Positions 49,201 to 60,260 are shown, counted from the first letter of the stretch. The stretch: 64,000 nucleotides of DNA from Antedon mediterranea (GCF_964355755.1 NC_092670.1:37497795-37561794); one strand, 5' to 3'. Translations and numbers: made by a program. Notes: generated by a model from the sequence alone, not told the origin.

Positions 49201-51253
49201 TAAATTATGAAATAGTTTATCCATCCTGAAATTGGCGAGTTTGTGCTCGCTGTAGGAAGCGTATGAAATAAAAAAAAAATTGTTTTAATTTCAGGTAATA
49301 GTTTACGTGATGACTACCGATTTGCCCACACATTTGATGCGACGGTTATAAGCCACTACAAAGCAAAAACTGAATCTATTGTTGTCTTTGTACCAGAACG
49401 ATTCCAAAGCAAGTATGAACCAAAGAGATATGTGTTCACACAGGTAAGAATGGATACTTTATACTGGCCACAAGAAAGTTACTTTCCTTTTATGCAGTCA
49501 GTGAACTATAAATTGTGACACCTTAAGCTCTGTCTGCACTATCAAACTAGTTTGATAAAAAAAAATGTGATGTGCTCAAATATGGTAGTGATATGCCCAA
49601 ATGTGGTAGTGATATGCCCAAATGTGGTAGTGATATGCCGAAATATGGTAGTGATGTGACATCATGTCCATATACCCTGTATGGGCACATCACATTTTTT
49701 TGTCGCATAAAGTTTGATTGTGTAAACAGAGCTTTAGACTGGCCTTTAAAAATGCTTTTAGTTTTAAGATAGTTTCTCGGTTTTTTTTTTTGAGTTTCCT
49801 AAATGACCCATATACACCATTTCATAATATATTGCATGGAGGTTTTTTTATGCACTTAAAATTAAAAAATTGAATTTTATCAACTGTCTTAGGCTGATGG
49901 AGACTCCGATGATCTTGAGGAATTCTATGAAAAACACCAATTGCCGTTGGTTGGGCAGATGACAAAGGCAAATCAAGAAAAGCGATATGCAGGCCGCCCT
50001 CTATTGGTTGCTTATTATTCCGTTGACTGGAGTTTTGAATACAGAGTTGGTAAGTGAAACTTTGTTTGGTGTTTAAACGTGTTTATGGAACTTGTTTTTG
50101 AGTTGAGTACAATGAACATTAATTTACACATTCTAGCCACTGAGATCTGGCGTAAGAAGTTATTAGACGTTGCTAAGGACTACAAAGATTTGACCTTTGC
50201 CATCGCGGACGAGGAAGAGTTCAAAGATCAACTGAAAGAGCTTGAGCTGGATGACAGCGGTGAAGAAATAAGCATCGGTATCTGGGGAAATGACAAAAAG
50301 AAGTTTAGGATGGATCCAGAGGAAGATTTTGATGACGAAGAGTTGAGAGAATTTATTGATGACTGGAAAAAAGGTAAATCAGTATTTATTTACTTAATTT
50401 ACAATAGATTGGTTCTGGCTACTACCATATGAATGATCTCGTTAGACCTTATCATACAGTTTATCAGTAAAGTGGTTTTCTTAAGCCTAGTCTACACAAG
50501 CAAGTTTGTCAACTACTGAAGTTTACACCAGCAAACTTTGATAAACCTTTCTTGACAAATTCAGAGTTTGTTGAGTTTGTTTACAGAGGTAGCTTAAAGC
50601 TCTATCTACACTATCAAACTATATTGAGAAAAAATGTGTGATGTACACAAATATGGTAGTGGTATGCCCAAATATGGTAGTGATATAGCATCATCATGTC
50701 CATATATGGGCACATCATATTCTTGTTACATACAGTTTGAAAGTGGAGACAGAGCTTTAAACAATAAATAAATGTGTATCCTTTTAGTTTAGTTATCACT
50801 TGGTAACTTCAAAATTCTGTTCTCTGTACAGGTAAAGTTGATCCTGTTGTTAAATCACAGCCAACCCCAAAGAAGAACAATGGACCAGTTACGATTGTTA
50901 CTGGAAAAACATTTGAAAAGATCGTTTTGGACAAATCTAAAGACGTCCTATTGGAATTGTATGCTCCTTGGTGTGGACATTGCAAAAAACTGGAGCCGAT
51001 CTTCAAGAAACTAGGCAAGAAATATAAAGATAACAAAAATATAGTTATAGCTAAGATGGATGCCACAGCCAATGATGTGCCATCTCTAAGTTACACCCAT
51101 ATGGGATTCCCAACACTTTATTTCGCAAAAGCTAATGATAAACAAAAGCCAGTTAAGTTTGAAACTGGCGAGCGTTCGTTGGAAAAGTTGGTAGAATTTA
51201 TTGAATACCATGCTACAGTTGATTTGAAAAAGGGGGCAAAGACCGAGTTATAA
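43228..51253 (+). CDS. PDIA4: Protein disulfide-isomerase A4 (ERp72)
   Basis: Ten exons join in frame: 43228-43327, 43737-43887, 44527-44732, 46875-47013, 47754-47959, 48605-48763, 49295-49443, 49893-50049, 50137-50373, 50832-51253, giving 641 residues (vertebrate PDIA4 is about 645). Order: signal peptide (1-24, [12 protein letters not shown]), acidic segment, thioredoxin domain a0 with WCGHC at 84-88, domain a with WCGHC at 199-203, two redox-inactive thioredoxin-like domains b and b', domain a' with WCGHC at 548-552, and the C-terminal KTEL ER-retention signal. It forms, breaks and shuffles disulfides in client proteins in the ER lumen. Domains a0 and a share intron positions: inside the Trp codon of WCGHC and after the final Gly, with both middle exons 206 bp long. 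Domain a' has no such introns. Introns hold four palindromic MITEs, a 21-bp mini-satellite and a tandem duplication. Confidence 0.97.
44930..46712. other. Probable large insertion in PDIA4 intron 3
   Basis: The 2.1-kb intron has related, inverted edges: TAGCACTAACATTTC with TTTAGCCATTTGGCGAAAG at the left, and TTCGCCAATCTAG with GCCAGTGCAAGCCTAGCACT at the right, each near ATGGCTAAAG motifs. The middle (45340-46530) is richer in G+C and CpG than the surroundings. No clear coding frame or target duplication was found, so the element type is unknown. Confidence 0.35.
47025..47158. mobile_element. Palindromic MITE beside PDIA4 exon 4 donor
   Basis: TAAAGCTCTGTCAAACAGAT starts 11 bases after the donor at 47014 (GTATGTTCTGC). 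The right end is TAGTGTAGACAGCTTA. Core contains CATATATGAACATGATGATA and two CACTACNAT blocks. Confidence 0.8.
47525..47671 (+). repeat. Seven-copy mini-satellite, 21-bp unit, in PDIA4 intron 4
   Basis: ATTGATTGAAAATACTATTG plus C repeats seven times; only the first copy differs (ATAGAAAA). Because 21 is a multiple of three it keeps one frame open and creates a false repetitive peptide. Confidence 0.95.
48460..48576. repeat. Fold-back family fragment (AATGAATGTTT ends)
   Basis: GATAATGAATGTTTC at the left is mirrored by AAACATTCATTATTG at the right, matching the edges of the element at 20632-20793; the middle is unrelated. In PDIA4 intron 5, ending about 30 bp before exon 6. Confidence 0.55.
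48828..48954. mobile_element. Palindromic MITE in PDIA4 intron 6
   Basis: Ends AAAGCTCTGTCTACTCTATC and TAGTGTAGACAAAAGTTTA, with the family core and its GACATCATCATGTCCATAT centre. Confidence 0.85.
49030..49275 (+). repeat. Two-copy repeat in PDIA4 intron 6
   Basis: TTTATAAGCACGATAAATTA ... GTTTATCCATCCTGTAATTG at 49038-49130 recurs with substitutions at 49188-49275, just before exon 7. Confidence 0.8.
49524..49735. mobile_element. Palindromic MITE with four-fold internal expansion
   Basis: Ends AAGCTCTGTCTGCACTATCA and TTGTGTAAACAGAGCTTTA. The block TATGGTAGTGATATGCC is present four times in tandem, making this the longest copy (about 210 bp). In PDIA4 intron 7. Confidence 0.85.
50595..50759. 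mobile_element. Palindromic MITE in PDIA4 intron 9
   Basis: AAAGCTCTATCTACACTATC at the left, AGTGGAGACAGAGCTTTA at the right, two CAAATATGGTAGTG blocks in the core. Confidence 0.85.
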
Positions 51254-51748
51254 GACACAAATTATTCCCATCCATTTTTTTTTTTAGGTGTGGGAAATTT
51301 TTTTTTTTTTAACTAAATTTATTTCTTAACATTTTACATTTTTGTTCAAATTTTGTTATCACATCAGTAAAAAAATTTTTTCAAGGGCACCAACCAATTT
51401 TTAAATAACTTTAATGATCAAAGTTAGTTTAAACTGAAAAATTGTTGGAAAAACAAACAGGTTATCTTTATTTTACACTGATTAACATTCCTAATTTTTA
51501 CTCGATTAGATCCAACTTTTGTAGATGGTGGTGGGTTGTGTCTGATAGAATTATTTAAATTTTTCCCTTTTTCAAATATTTCATTTTTTTTTCCCAATCT
51601 TGCTTAGTTCACTTTATATAATACTGAGATCCAGTATAATACATTTGGACAACTCTACTTTCAAATTAATGGACACCTTTAAATGGACAATATTATTTAT
51701 TTTAAACTAATCTATGCAGTTAATAATCATGAATATCTGTTCTACAAT

Positions 51749-52072
51749 ACAGATGTACCTCCAAATAAGGACCATTGCTAGAATAATTTATATTAAAATA
51801 TAAAACACAGGTGTATCTCCAAATAAGGACCATTGTTAGAATAATTTATATTAAAATATAAAACACAGGTGTACCTCCAGATAAGTACTATTGCTAGAAT
51901 AATTTCAGTTAGCATATGTAACACAGGTGTACCTCCAGATAAGTACTATTGCTAGAATCATTTCAGTTAGCATATGTAACACAGGTGTACCTCCAGATAA
52001 GTACTATTGCTAGAATCATTTCAGTTAGCATATGTAATACAGGTGTACCTCCAGATAAGTACTATTGCTAGT
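51749..52072 (+). repeat. 58-bp mini-satellite, about 5.6 copies
   Basis: Units begin ACAGGTGTACCTCCAGATAA at 51749, 51807, 51865, 51923, 51981 and 52039 with an exact 58-bp period. The first two units form one subtype (AAATAAGGACCATTG, TATTAAAATATAAAAC), the later ones another (AGATAAGTACTATTG, CAGTTAGCATATG). Confidence 0.95.
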
Positions 52073-53216
52073 ACCCAAACTAAGTATATAGAATCGTGCA
52101 GTATTTGGAATACAAGTGGTTGGCAGCTAAATTTGAGGAACTTCCGTAAATATCAATGATCTTTATTTGGAGGTAGATCTTACACAGTCATATTGCCAAA
52201 GTTATCGGGTATAAAATATTTGAATAATTTATGACCAGTTTACAGATAACAAAAAGAGTCATTATTTCAGAGGCTGTTCAATACAATAAAACTCTTGTTA
52301 TAAAAAAAAAAACATTTTTTATTATATTTTTCTGTGAAAGAATATTGAGAATATATTAATTACTAATAATTCCATAATTAATTTACTGCACATCAGTATT
52401 GTACTTACATTTGAGATTGCAAATAATAATTTATTATAGCATAAAGATTTCTCCATGATTCAATAGCAAAACAGTATCAGATATAGGTACTGTACAGGAA
52501 AAAATTACATAAACAAATTATATACATAAGGCAGCACAAGTAAATAAATATTGCTTAAACACTCATTGACCTTAAATTGACCCCATTCTTCAATCCAAAG
52601 GCTGATCTCTAAACTAAATTCTGTCAAAAAATTATTTTAGATTATCAAAACAATTTATAAGATTGGGTGGTCGTATGAAATAAATGTCAGAATGTCCCAA
52701 CTTTACCTCATTTAATATTCGTTAACTTAGAAAAACCACGAAAACCAGGCTTACAAACCAAAATATAGACTTTTGCTAACAAAATATATAACTTTTTGTT
52801 ACTACTATACAATTTAAAACTAAACTATTTTCTAATCTACATGTAATATACTTTGATAATCTTTTTTAAAATTTCGGATACCAATTGAATACCCGAAGAA
52901 TTAAATATTAATTATCATGTCGATATTATATATATTATAACGCACCTGATTTTATTCTTAAATTAGGCATCACGTGACATTTTTAATTAGCCCTATCTCA
53001 TGGAAAAATGATATCTAATGAATGGCTTTAATGCACGTTCAGCTTTCTTTTGAGAATTTTTGCCATGCGACGTTGTTGACTGATCTCATTCGGAAATCAT
53101 TCTACTCCGCATCTAAGGTTGGAACACTGCCCTTTTTAATGGCCTAGATTCCCGGCCTAGCATTCGTCAATGATTTATGATGAATAAATAACTTGAATAA
53201 GTAGGTGTGTTATAAA

Positions 53217-53315
53217 ACAAATAATTAATGTTTTGTTGAATGGAGAGAATATTTCAACGACTGCTCTATTTTTCAACTCACTCACCATTAAACCTGTAAA
53301 CATTAATTATTTGTG
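53217..53315. repeat. Fold-back family copy (AATAATTAATGTTTT ends)
   Basis: ACAAATAATTAATGTTTTG at the left and AAACATTAATTATTTGTGT at the right are inverted; related to 20632-20793. Confidence 0.6.
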
Positions 53316-53741
53316 TTTGTATTGTCTACTTTGATGCCTTTAGTTGTCTGAACCTTCTGGTAGTTGTGCTATATAGAAGGTCTATAGAAATCAACTTAAG
53401 ATGTTAACTGGTCATGTTCACATCCTATCTTACATTGCGTCTATAGTATACATTTACATATTAGGTGCTTGTCACCTTGATATGCAAAGTACCTAATCTG
53501 TGTAACAGCACTTCTGACTCAATGGTCAACAGTCAACTGGTACTGGTTCAATTAACCGTCTTCATAGAGACATCGATATAAAGCTGGCATTCAGATTAAT
53601 GCTACTTTTAAGTGTACTTTTTCAAAGTGACATACGAAAACCGTATTATATATGGCACGGCACATGTGCAAAATGAGTGCAATACAAAAGATTCTTTGTT
53701 TTTTTACCATTAAAAGCACGAGCATAAGGCAGACTAGGCTA

Positions 53742-53860
53742 CAGTGGCGTAACGGCTACGGCATTAAAATATGTCGAAAAAGGCTAAAAACTCCTGAGGC
53801 CTCCGCCGTTGGAGAGCCACTTAGGGTTCCTAAACCAGGAGCCTCAGCGTTACACCACTG
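53742..53860. mobile_element. 119-bp hAT-like MITE
   Basis: Starts CAGTGGCGTAACG and ends GCGTTACACCACTG, an inverted repeat. Flanked by an 8-bp direct duplication with one mismatch: CTAGGCTA (53734-53741) and CTAGGCTG (53861-53868). Eight-base duplications and CAGTGG-type ends are typical of hAT elements. A relative lies at 16669-16765. Confidence 0.8.
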
Positions 53861-53944
53861 CTAGGCTGGTAAATTATTTCAATTCCACTGTACACACAAT
53901 CTCAATATTGTCTTAATGATGTATTTCTGATAATGGCAGTAATG

Positions 53945-56900
53945 TCAAAGAACGGTGCAGTCGTGGAAACAACCAGTTGTTTTACTTGGTTTTCCTTCCT
54001 CTGGCGAGCGGCGTATTACGCGTACCAATTCGTGGAATGCGGTATCGATGTTCTGAGGCGGATTCTTGGCACTTGTTTCAATGTACTGAAGCTGTGAAGG
54101 AAATACATTTATATTTAAAATGGATACCTATTATTATAGAGCATTTGCAGTGGCAACAATTTTGAAAGGTGGGAGGAAGAAATGTCTTGTACTTACTCCA
54201 AATTGCATCGCAACATTCTGGCCTTCTTCTTTAGTGACCTTGCGTTGATGAACAAGGTCAACTTTGTTAGCAACGAGAATCATGGGATAGCAGTCTCTAC
54301 AATGATAAAACCAAATTAAAAGTAATAAAATATGACAAATAATAAAGACTAATTCTGTGAATAAGTGCATAACTACAGTCAATGATTAGCACAATAAATG
54401 TACAAAGTCTGCCGATATGAAGACGACACCAAAGTATCTGGGTGAAGTACTTTTTTTATGGTAAAACACAGCATGGTTGCTTATCATAGTAGTAGTAGTA
54501 GCCTAGTAACCGTGTTATATTTAGACAAGATTGTTATACATAAATCAATTAACATTCTGTAAGCCTCTCCAATTAAACGGATGCCCAGGATATGCAATGT
54601 CCTTGACGGAATTGATAGTAATTGGTTGTCATAGTGCATTCAAACTTTAAAGTATGTATTTTACCCCAAAAACATGAAAAATGAAGATTAATAAAATCAG
54701 ACTTTAAATAGGCCATTTTGCAGTTTTGATAAGATTATTCACTTCTCTAAAAAAAAAAATAAAAAAATAATTATTTCACTTATAAAAAAAATTTTTTTTC
54801 AGGTAAATACACTTTTTTTCGATCTAGTCTTTGGTCAAAGTGAATAACTATTAAGTGACATAAAATTGGCATATTCAACAAAAACATTTTTGGGGGACAG
54901 TTTAATTTATGTCATAAATTTTAATTTGATTTTACTGTAGTAGGCCTACTAACTTTTTTTCCCATAGAGGAATTTAGTTAGTACATCACTCAGGCTGGTA
55001 TTATACACTAAATAAAATTGTGCATTTAGAGATGGTCCCTTAATAGATTTTCTCACTTGTCTTATGGATATTTTAATCTAAAGCTCTGTCTACATTATCA
55101 TGTGACAATAAAATGTGATGTGCCCAAATATGGGCATGAGATGATGTCATATCACTACCATATTTGGGAATATCACTACCATTTGGGCACATCACACTTT
55201 TCAAACTAGTTTGATAGTGTAGACAGAGCTTTAAATTGTAATTATTTTTTTATGAAAAGAATGAAATAACAAAACTAATAACTGATAAACATTGTTATTA
55301 TATACTGTATGTAATAATTAAAGATGTATTGTCTTGTCAAAAACATGAAAAATGAAGATTAATTAAATCAGACTTTGAATATGTTATTTTGTAATTTTAA
55401 TAAAGTTAATCACTTCCGTAGAAAAAAAAACCACAAAAAAATAATGTTTTCACTTATAAAATGACAAAATAAATGCTTAAATTCAACCAAAAACCAATTG
55501 GCTGGCAGCCAACTTGACCATTTTTGCTTTAAATTACAGTTTTTTTCAGGTAAATACATTTTTTTCGATCCAATTTTTGGTCAAACTGGATAACTATTAG
55601 GTGACATTAAAATGGGGGACAATACATCTTTAAAAAGAATATTGATTTTCCTTTCCAAGAATTGTTATCTGTTCTACTAGTTTAATTGACTTAATGGATT
55701 TACGGGCTGGTTCATTACAGTGCTGCTTCTTCTGCTTTTTAATTAGCCTCTGTGATTTGTTTCTTGCTACTGATCACTATAGTCGCCACTTTACTGTAAT
55801 GCTAAATGTCAAATATTGAATATGTATATAAAAAGTGATTTATTCTACTCTTAATCATTACCTTGTTAATAGTATACAAATAATGGAAAGTTTTATGAGT
55901 TGAATTGGGAGATATTTCATGAGTTGAGTTTAGTCAAAAAGCTGAACATGCAATAGTATACAAATAATAAATGTTTATGAGTGGATTGGTACAAATAATG
56001 GCATGAGGTAAATGATGAAAGGTTTTTTTTTTTAATTAAAAAAAAGTATTAATTGTAGGACCGTTTAATAGTGCATACTATTGCACACCATGTGACCAAT
56101 AATTGAAAGGAAATTAACCAATCAAACGGCAAGGATACAGGTTTGATGGTTGATTTAAACGGATTGATTTGATCTGACCTCAAAATATAAATCATAATGG
56201 TAATATTTCAAAAGTATTATAAAAATATTATATTTAGGGAAATCTAATTTACTTTTTGTAAAACGTTAAAAAACATTATTCTGCTGCATTTACTGCAGTA
56301 ACTCCATTTTGACTCTTAACCCATTACTGCAGTAAAATGCAGTTACTGCAGTAAACTAATTTTGAAAAGACCCCAGGGCTCTCTTTAAGCTTTATAAAAA
56401 TATTTGTATAAGATGATGATGACGGTTTACCCGATCAACAATCTTAAAATACGGAAATAACTCCTGCCCTAGTTTTATCTTTCTGAGAATTGGATATTAC
56501 TTGAATTTATTTAGGTCAAATGTATTGAAGATTGCCAATAAGTGAACTAATAATCACATGCTATTATCAGTTGTTCAGACCACTTCAATGATTCAAACGT
56601 AAAGACAGTTAGTCTCTTGTATAAATAAAGCAAATATTAAGTCAATAGGGGACAGATGAGGTCATAATTCCATAAAAAGATGGCTGCAGGTAGGATCTGC
56701 TAGCAGGCATAGGCCCCGGCCTAGGCTTAACAAAATTTAACAAAACTCAACCGATCTATTCTCATACTAATTATGACAAAAAAGAAAATTTGTGTGCCAG
56801 AACAGTAACTTAACATATATTTTTCAGATTTATTTGGTCCTTGCGGAAATTCATAATAGGCACAATCGCTCACATAAAAATACAATGATATACAAAATAG

Positions 56901-58235
56901 ATATAAGTAAAATAAATATAAACAAGTAAAGATACACTATACAATATAGACTACAATGTGATTCAACAGTATTTGTCATTGAAAGCACGGATGGGAAAAG
57001 GAACGAATGATTTTAGATATCTGTTCTACCAGTTCTACATAGTGTGCTGCTACTTAGTTATTGCACTCACTTCCTTTCACCACAAACAAAACGAAAACTA
57101 TAGAGATCCATAATCACTAGTTTAGATTTAAACCACTTCACACCTTTAACAAAATGATTAACATGGTTGATTAAGCATGAAACTGAACATGACATCACCT
57201 GTCTTTGACTCTGAGAATCTGATTGTGAAATCCAACAATATTCTCAAAGCTTGCTCGATCTGTGACTGAATAAACGAGAAGAAAACCGCCACCGCTCCTC
57301 ATATACTGCTCTCTCATTGCACTAAATTCTTCCTGTCCGGCAGTATCTAAAACTTTTGAAAGAAAATGACAAAATTAATTATAATACTGTCCAAGGGCGG
57401 ATCCAGCATTATAGATTAGGAGGGGGTTAAATATTTCATAAATGATAAAAACAATCCGTCAGTTTGCATAAAAATAACATTATTTAAAAAACCATGTTTA
57501 TCCCCCACCTAAATCCGCGCCCGCTGTCTTGGTAGGATAACCCATCATAAAAAAAGCTCCTTTTAATTTGATACAATAGTGGTACAGGTCTTGTCTATTG
57601 AGGCATGGGATTGCGATATCACTCGCCTAACACACTTTTAAAATTCCCCCGAGTTTGGTAATTTTCTACCCGCTAAGATACAAACAGCAAGTGAAATTTG
57701 TAGCACACTTGCAAGTGAGTTGCCAATTTACAAATTCATCGATGTTTAAAACAATTACATGTTGTTTTTTTCTCATTTTGTACATAATATTATATGTTCT
57801 TTTTTTTTACAAACACATTTTCCCCAAAAAAATGAAAAAATGAAGATTAATTAAATCCGACTTTGAATGTAGGTTTTTGTAATTTTAAGAAAAAAATGAC
57901 AAAAATAAATGGTTAAATTCAACCAAAAACTATTTTTTTGCTTAAAATCACAGTTTTTTTTTTCAGGTAACTACATTTTTTTCTAACTATAAGGTGACAT
58001 TAAAATGGCATATCCAACAAAAAAAATGTTTCATTTTGCACAACTTACCATCTAACATGCACCACTCTCCATCTACTTCCTCATGCTGCATGTACGAATC
58101 CTCAATCGTTGGATCGTAATCTTCTACGAACATTTTCTGGAAGAACTGAATTGTAATTGCACTTTTACCGACACCACCGTCCCCGACAACAACCAGCTTA
58201 TAAGTTGATAAATTACTACTTGAAATATCTGCCAT
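53945..58235 (-). CDS. MRAS: Ras-family GTPase M-Ras (R-Ras3)
   Basis: Four exons join in frame: 58049-58235, 57199-57352, 54197-54296, 53945-54091, giving 195 residues. The P-loop GDGGVGKS is at 18-25, switch [10 protein letters not shown] at 40-48, DTAGQEE at 65-71, NKVD at 124-127 and ETSAK at 152-156. The C-terminus is CTVL, a CAAX box whose Leu predicts geranylgeranylation, with a second Cys four residues earlier (CFHDC) that could be palmitoylated. The Asp in VGDGG, FFQK and VNDxVHQRK-type NKVD context favour M-Ras over R-Ras. M-Ras is a membrane-bound switch that with SHOC2 and PP1 promotes RAF activation. Vertebrate M-Ras has a lysine-rich tail before the CAAX; here the tail ([14 protein letters not shown]) is short and only mildly basic. 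Introns 1 and 2 contain repeat elements. Confidence 0.94.
54659..54902. mobile_element. TAAAGATGTATTG-family element, ends worn
   Basis: CCCCAAAAACATGAAAAATG, ATTAATAAAATCAGACTTT, TTTTTCAGGTAAATACACTT and a GGGGGACAG edge match the element at 55319-55633; the interior GGCTGCCAGCC block is deleted. In M-Ras intron 2. Confidence 0.7.
55081..55232. mobile_element. Palindromic MITE in M-Ras intron 2
   Basis: Ends AAGCTCTGTCTACATTATCA and TAGTGTAGACAGAGCTTTA with TA on both sides; core with GATGATGTCATATCACTACC. Confidence 0.85.
55319..55633. mobile_element. Full-length TAAAGATGTATTG element in M-Ras intron 2
   Basis: Starts TAAAGATGTATTGTCTTG and ends GGGGGACAATACATCTTTA. Interior has ACCAATTGGCTGGCAGCCAA. 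About 315 bp, no frame. Best reference copy of the family in this window. Confidence 0.85.
55868..56150. repeat. Rearranged fold-back family copy
   Basis: ACAAATAATAAATGTTTATG and TGGTACAAATAATGGCATGA followed by AATGATGAAAGG match one arm of 20632-20793. AATAGTGCATACTATTGCAC and CATGTGACCAATAATTG are the inverse of the sequence near 20520-20560, so both loci carry parts of the same element. Confidence 0.65.
57822..58030. mobile_element. Partial TAAAGATGTATTG element in M-Ras intron 1
   Basis: CCCCAAAAAAATGAAAAAAT, GAAGATTAATTAAATCCGAC and a TCAGGTAACTACATTTTTTT block match the family; the outer ends are missing and it stops just inside the exon 1 donor region. Confidence 0.65.
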
Positions 58236-58523
58236 TTCTGATGCGTTAAAATTGTTTTGATACCCGCCAGTTAGTAAGAAATACGCGTCAAAAACATATC
58301 ATAATTTTTCCCACAGCTGTCATAATACAATAAGCATGTCTGCAAGCAAATAATAATTATTGTAATTAACGACCTGTCATAATTATTTCAAGGTTAATTG
58401 CTTGAATTAAGTGTGCAGGCAATTAGTACCGAGGGATCATGTCAAAATGATTCTACTCCAGTTACTGCAGAAACAAAATTATATTTAGAAAGCAAAATTA
58501 CATTACATGATCCCTGTGAAATG

Positions 58524-58692
58524 TAAAGCTCTGTTTACATTATCAAATTTTATATGAGAAAAAAATGTGATGTGCCTATATATGGACATGATATGATATG
58601 ATATCACTACAGTACCATATTTGGGCATATCACTACCATATTTGAGTACATCACATTTTTTTTTGTCAAACTAGTTTGATAGTACAGAGCTT
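58524..58692. mobile_element. Palindromic MITE upstream of M-Ras
   Basis: AAAGCTCTGTTTACATTATC to AGTTTGATAGTACAGAGCTTTA-type end; two CACTACCATATTT-like blocks and a degenerate ATGATATGATATGATATC centre. Confidence 0.85.
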
Positions 58693-58758
58693 TAGATACA
58701 TGTTTCTGACAATCAATCAATCAACTTTAAAAAATATACAGTATTCTTAATATAATGG

Positions 58759-58789
58759 CTTCATCCGGATATTACAGATCCGGATGAAG
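58759..58789. repeat. Perfect inverted repeat, 12-bp arms
   Basis: CTTCATCCGGAT, loop ATTACAG, ATCCGGATGAAG. Isolated, GC-richer than its surroundings; possible hairpin or remnant of a small element. Confidence 0.85.
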
Positions 58790-59995
58790 TATAAAGGATT
58801 GGTCTGGATTTCCTGGATACGCTAGATCACATCCCTTCATAACCACAAGGTGGAAAAGGTATGAGGCTCTACAGGGAAGTAAAAAATACTATTTAATAAT
58901 GGTTACAATTACTTTCTTTTATTGATTTATTGGTAAATAATTATGCAACATACAGTATTTTAATTATGTAATACAGATGTTTAAAACAAATTATGAGAGG
59001 GGCCCTCATATAGGCTCGGGCTATACCCTTTCACTGAATTATAAAGAGTTCTGCTGGTGGCAAGCAAAAAAGTAATCCCCCCCCCCCCCCACCTTTTTTT
59101 TTTTCAACATCTTCCCATCCTCCTATAAATATGTGAGCCAGACTCTACTGCTCATCATCACCATGAAACTACTCCAAATACTACTAAAAACAGTCCTATT
59201 AATATTGATAATTAGGAATGAACCTGATTTTTAAATTAATAATTTTAGTATTATACAGTCGTACCAACAGTATCCGATCAGTTATACATTTTGTATACTG
59301 TACATATTGATTGAAAATCAAGGAACTCTGTCGTACTTATTCTGCCTGTTGTGAGACTCACCTCAAATGTTGCGTTTCTCGCAGGAAAAATCGAAGGCTT
59401 GGGTTTTTAATAAAGATGTGGCTAGATTTCAAGTTTTAACCGATACTATACATCATCATCAAAATACTGTCATGCCACAGATTTATAAGTGCAAATTACT
59501 GTTGATGATAAAGCAAAGTAAAAACGCTAGCGCTATGTGTTTATATGTGCTTTATGATGAATAATAAAGAGAATAATAAATTATACAACTAGAGGGCGCT
59601 GTTTAATAAATTATTAATTTCTCTCACGGGAACGTAATACAAATTATGATTTGATGTAATAATATTTTGATTTTCATTTATCTTTTTATTTCGGAATATC
59701 ATGGTGACATAATATTATATCCATTAGCAAAAGACAGAAAAAACAAATCTTAATCTAACAGCTCATAGAACAAAAACAAAGATATGTAAATATATAAAGT
59801 CAATGCAACAAAGCATTCCATTGTATGTGCATTCTTGACACATAATGGCCATGATCAAGGAATTACTACTTGCGTTCACACGATTTTTAAAACTAAAAAC
59901 AGATTTTCTAATGAACTCATCAAAGGATGGGACAAAGATCATGCTTGCACTACAATGTCTAGGCTGTTACAGCGGCCATTATCTGTTAAACATAT

Positions 59996-60260
59996 GTCCC
60001 CTTGAAAAAATATTTTTGTTGTTGAATATGCCATTTTAATGTCACATAATTATAGTTATTCACTTTGACCAAACATTGGATCGAAAAATAAAATATAATT
60101 AGGCCTACCTGAAAAAAATTGGCTTGAAAAGTCAATAGGTTTTTGGTTGAATTTAACTGTTTATTTTGTCTTTATAAGCGAAAAAAAAATGTTGTGGAGG
60201 TTTCTACGGAAGTAATTGACTTATTAAAACTGCAAAAGGTCTACTCATATTCTTTAAAAA
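59996..60260. mobile_element. TAAAGATGTATTG-family element, inverted orientation and truncated
   Basis: TAAACATATGTCCCCTTGAA opens the copy; ATTTTAATGTCACATAATTA, TTTTTGGTTGAATTTAACTG and AAAAAATGTTGTGGAGGTTT follow the order of 11471-11782. The far terminus is not recognisable. Confidence 0.65.

Larger units (their letters stand above)
51254..53944. other. Tail-to-tail intergenic region between PDIA4 and M-Ras
   Basis: Starts with the presumed PDIA4 3' UTR, rich in T runs. It contains a 58-bp satellite (51749-52072), a fold-back fragment (53217-53315) and a hAT-like MITE (53742-53860). No gene seen. Confidence 0.6.

Noticed and set aside
49572-49772. Open frame with repeated CGSDMPK peptide
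   Set aside because: Produced by the expanded internal block of a MITE.
47525-52072. CRISPR-like spacing of repeats
   Set aside because: Repeats are contiguous satellites without unique spacers, in a eukaryotic gene.
56676-56690. AAGATGGCTGCAG|GTAGGA as a tiny first coding exon on the + strand
   Set aside because: Kozak-like ATG and donor are suggestive, but no downstream exon was found and it lies inside M-Ras intron 2; a YY1-like motif by chance is as likely.
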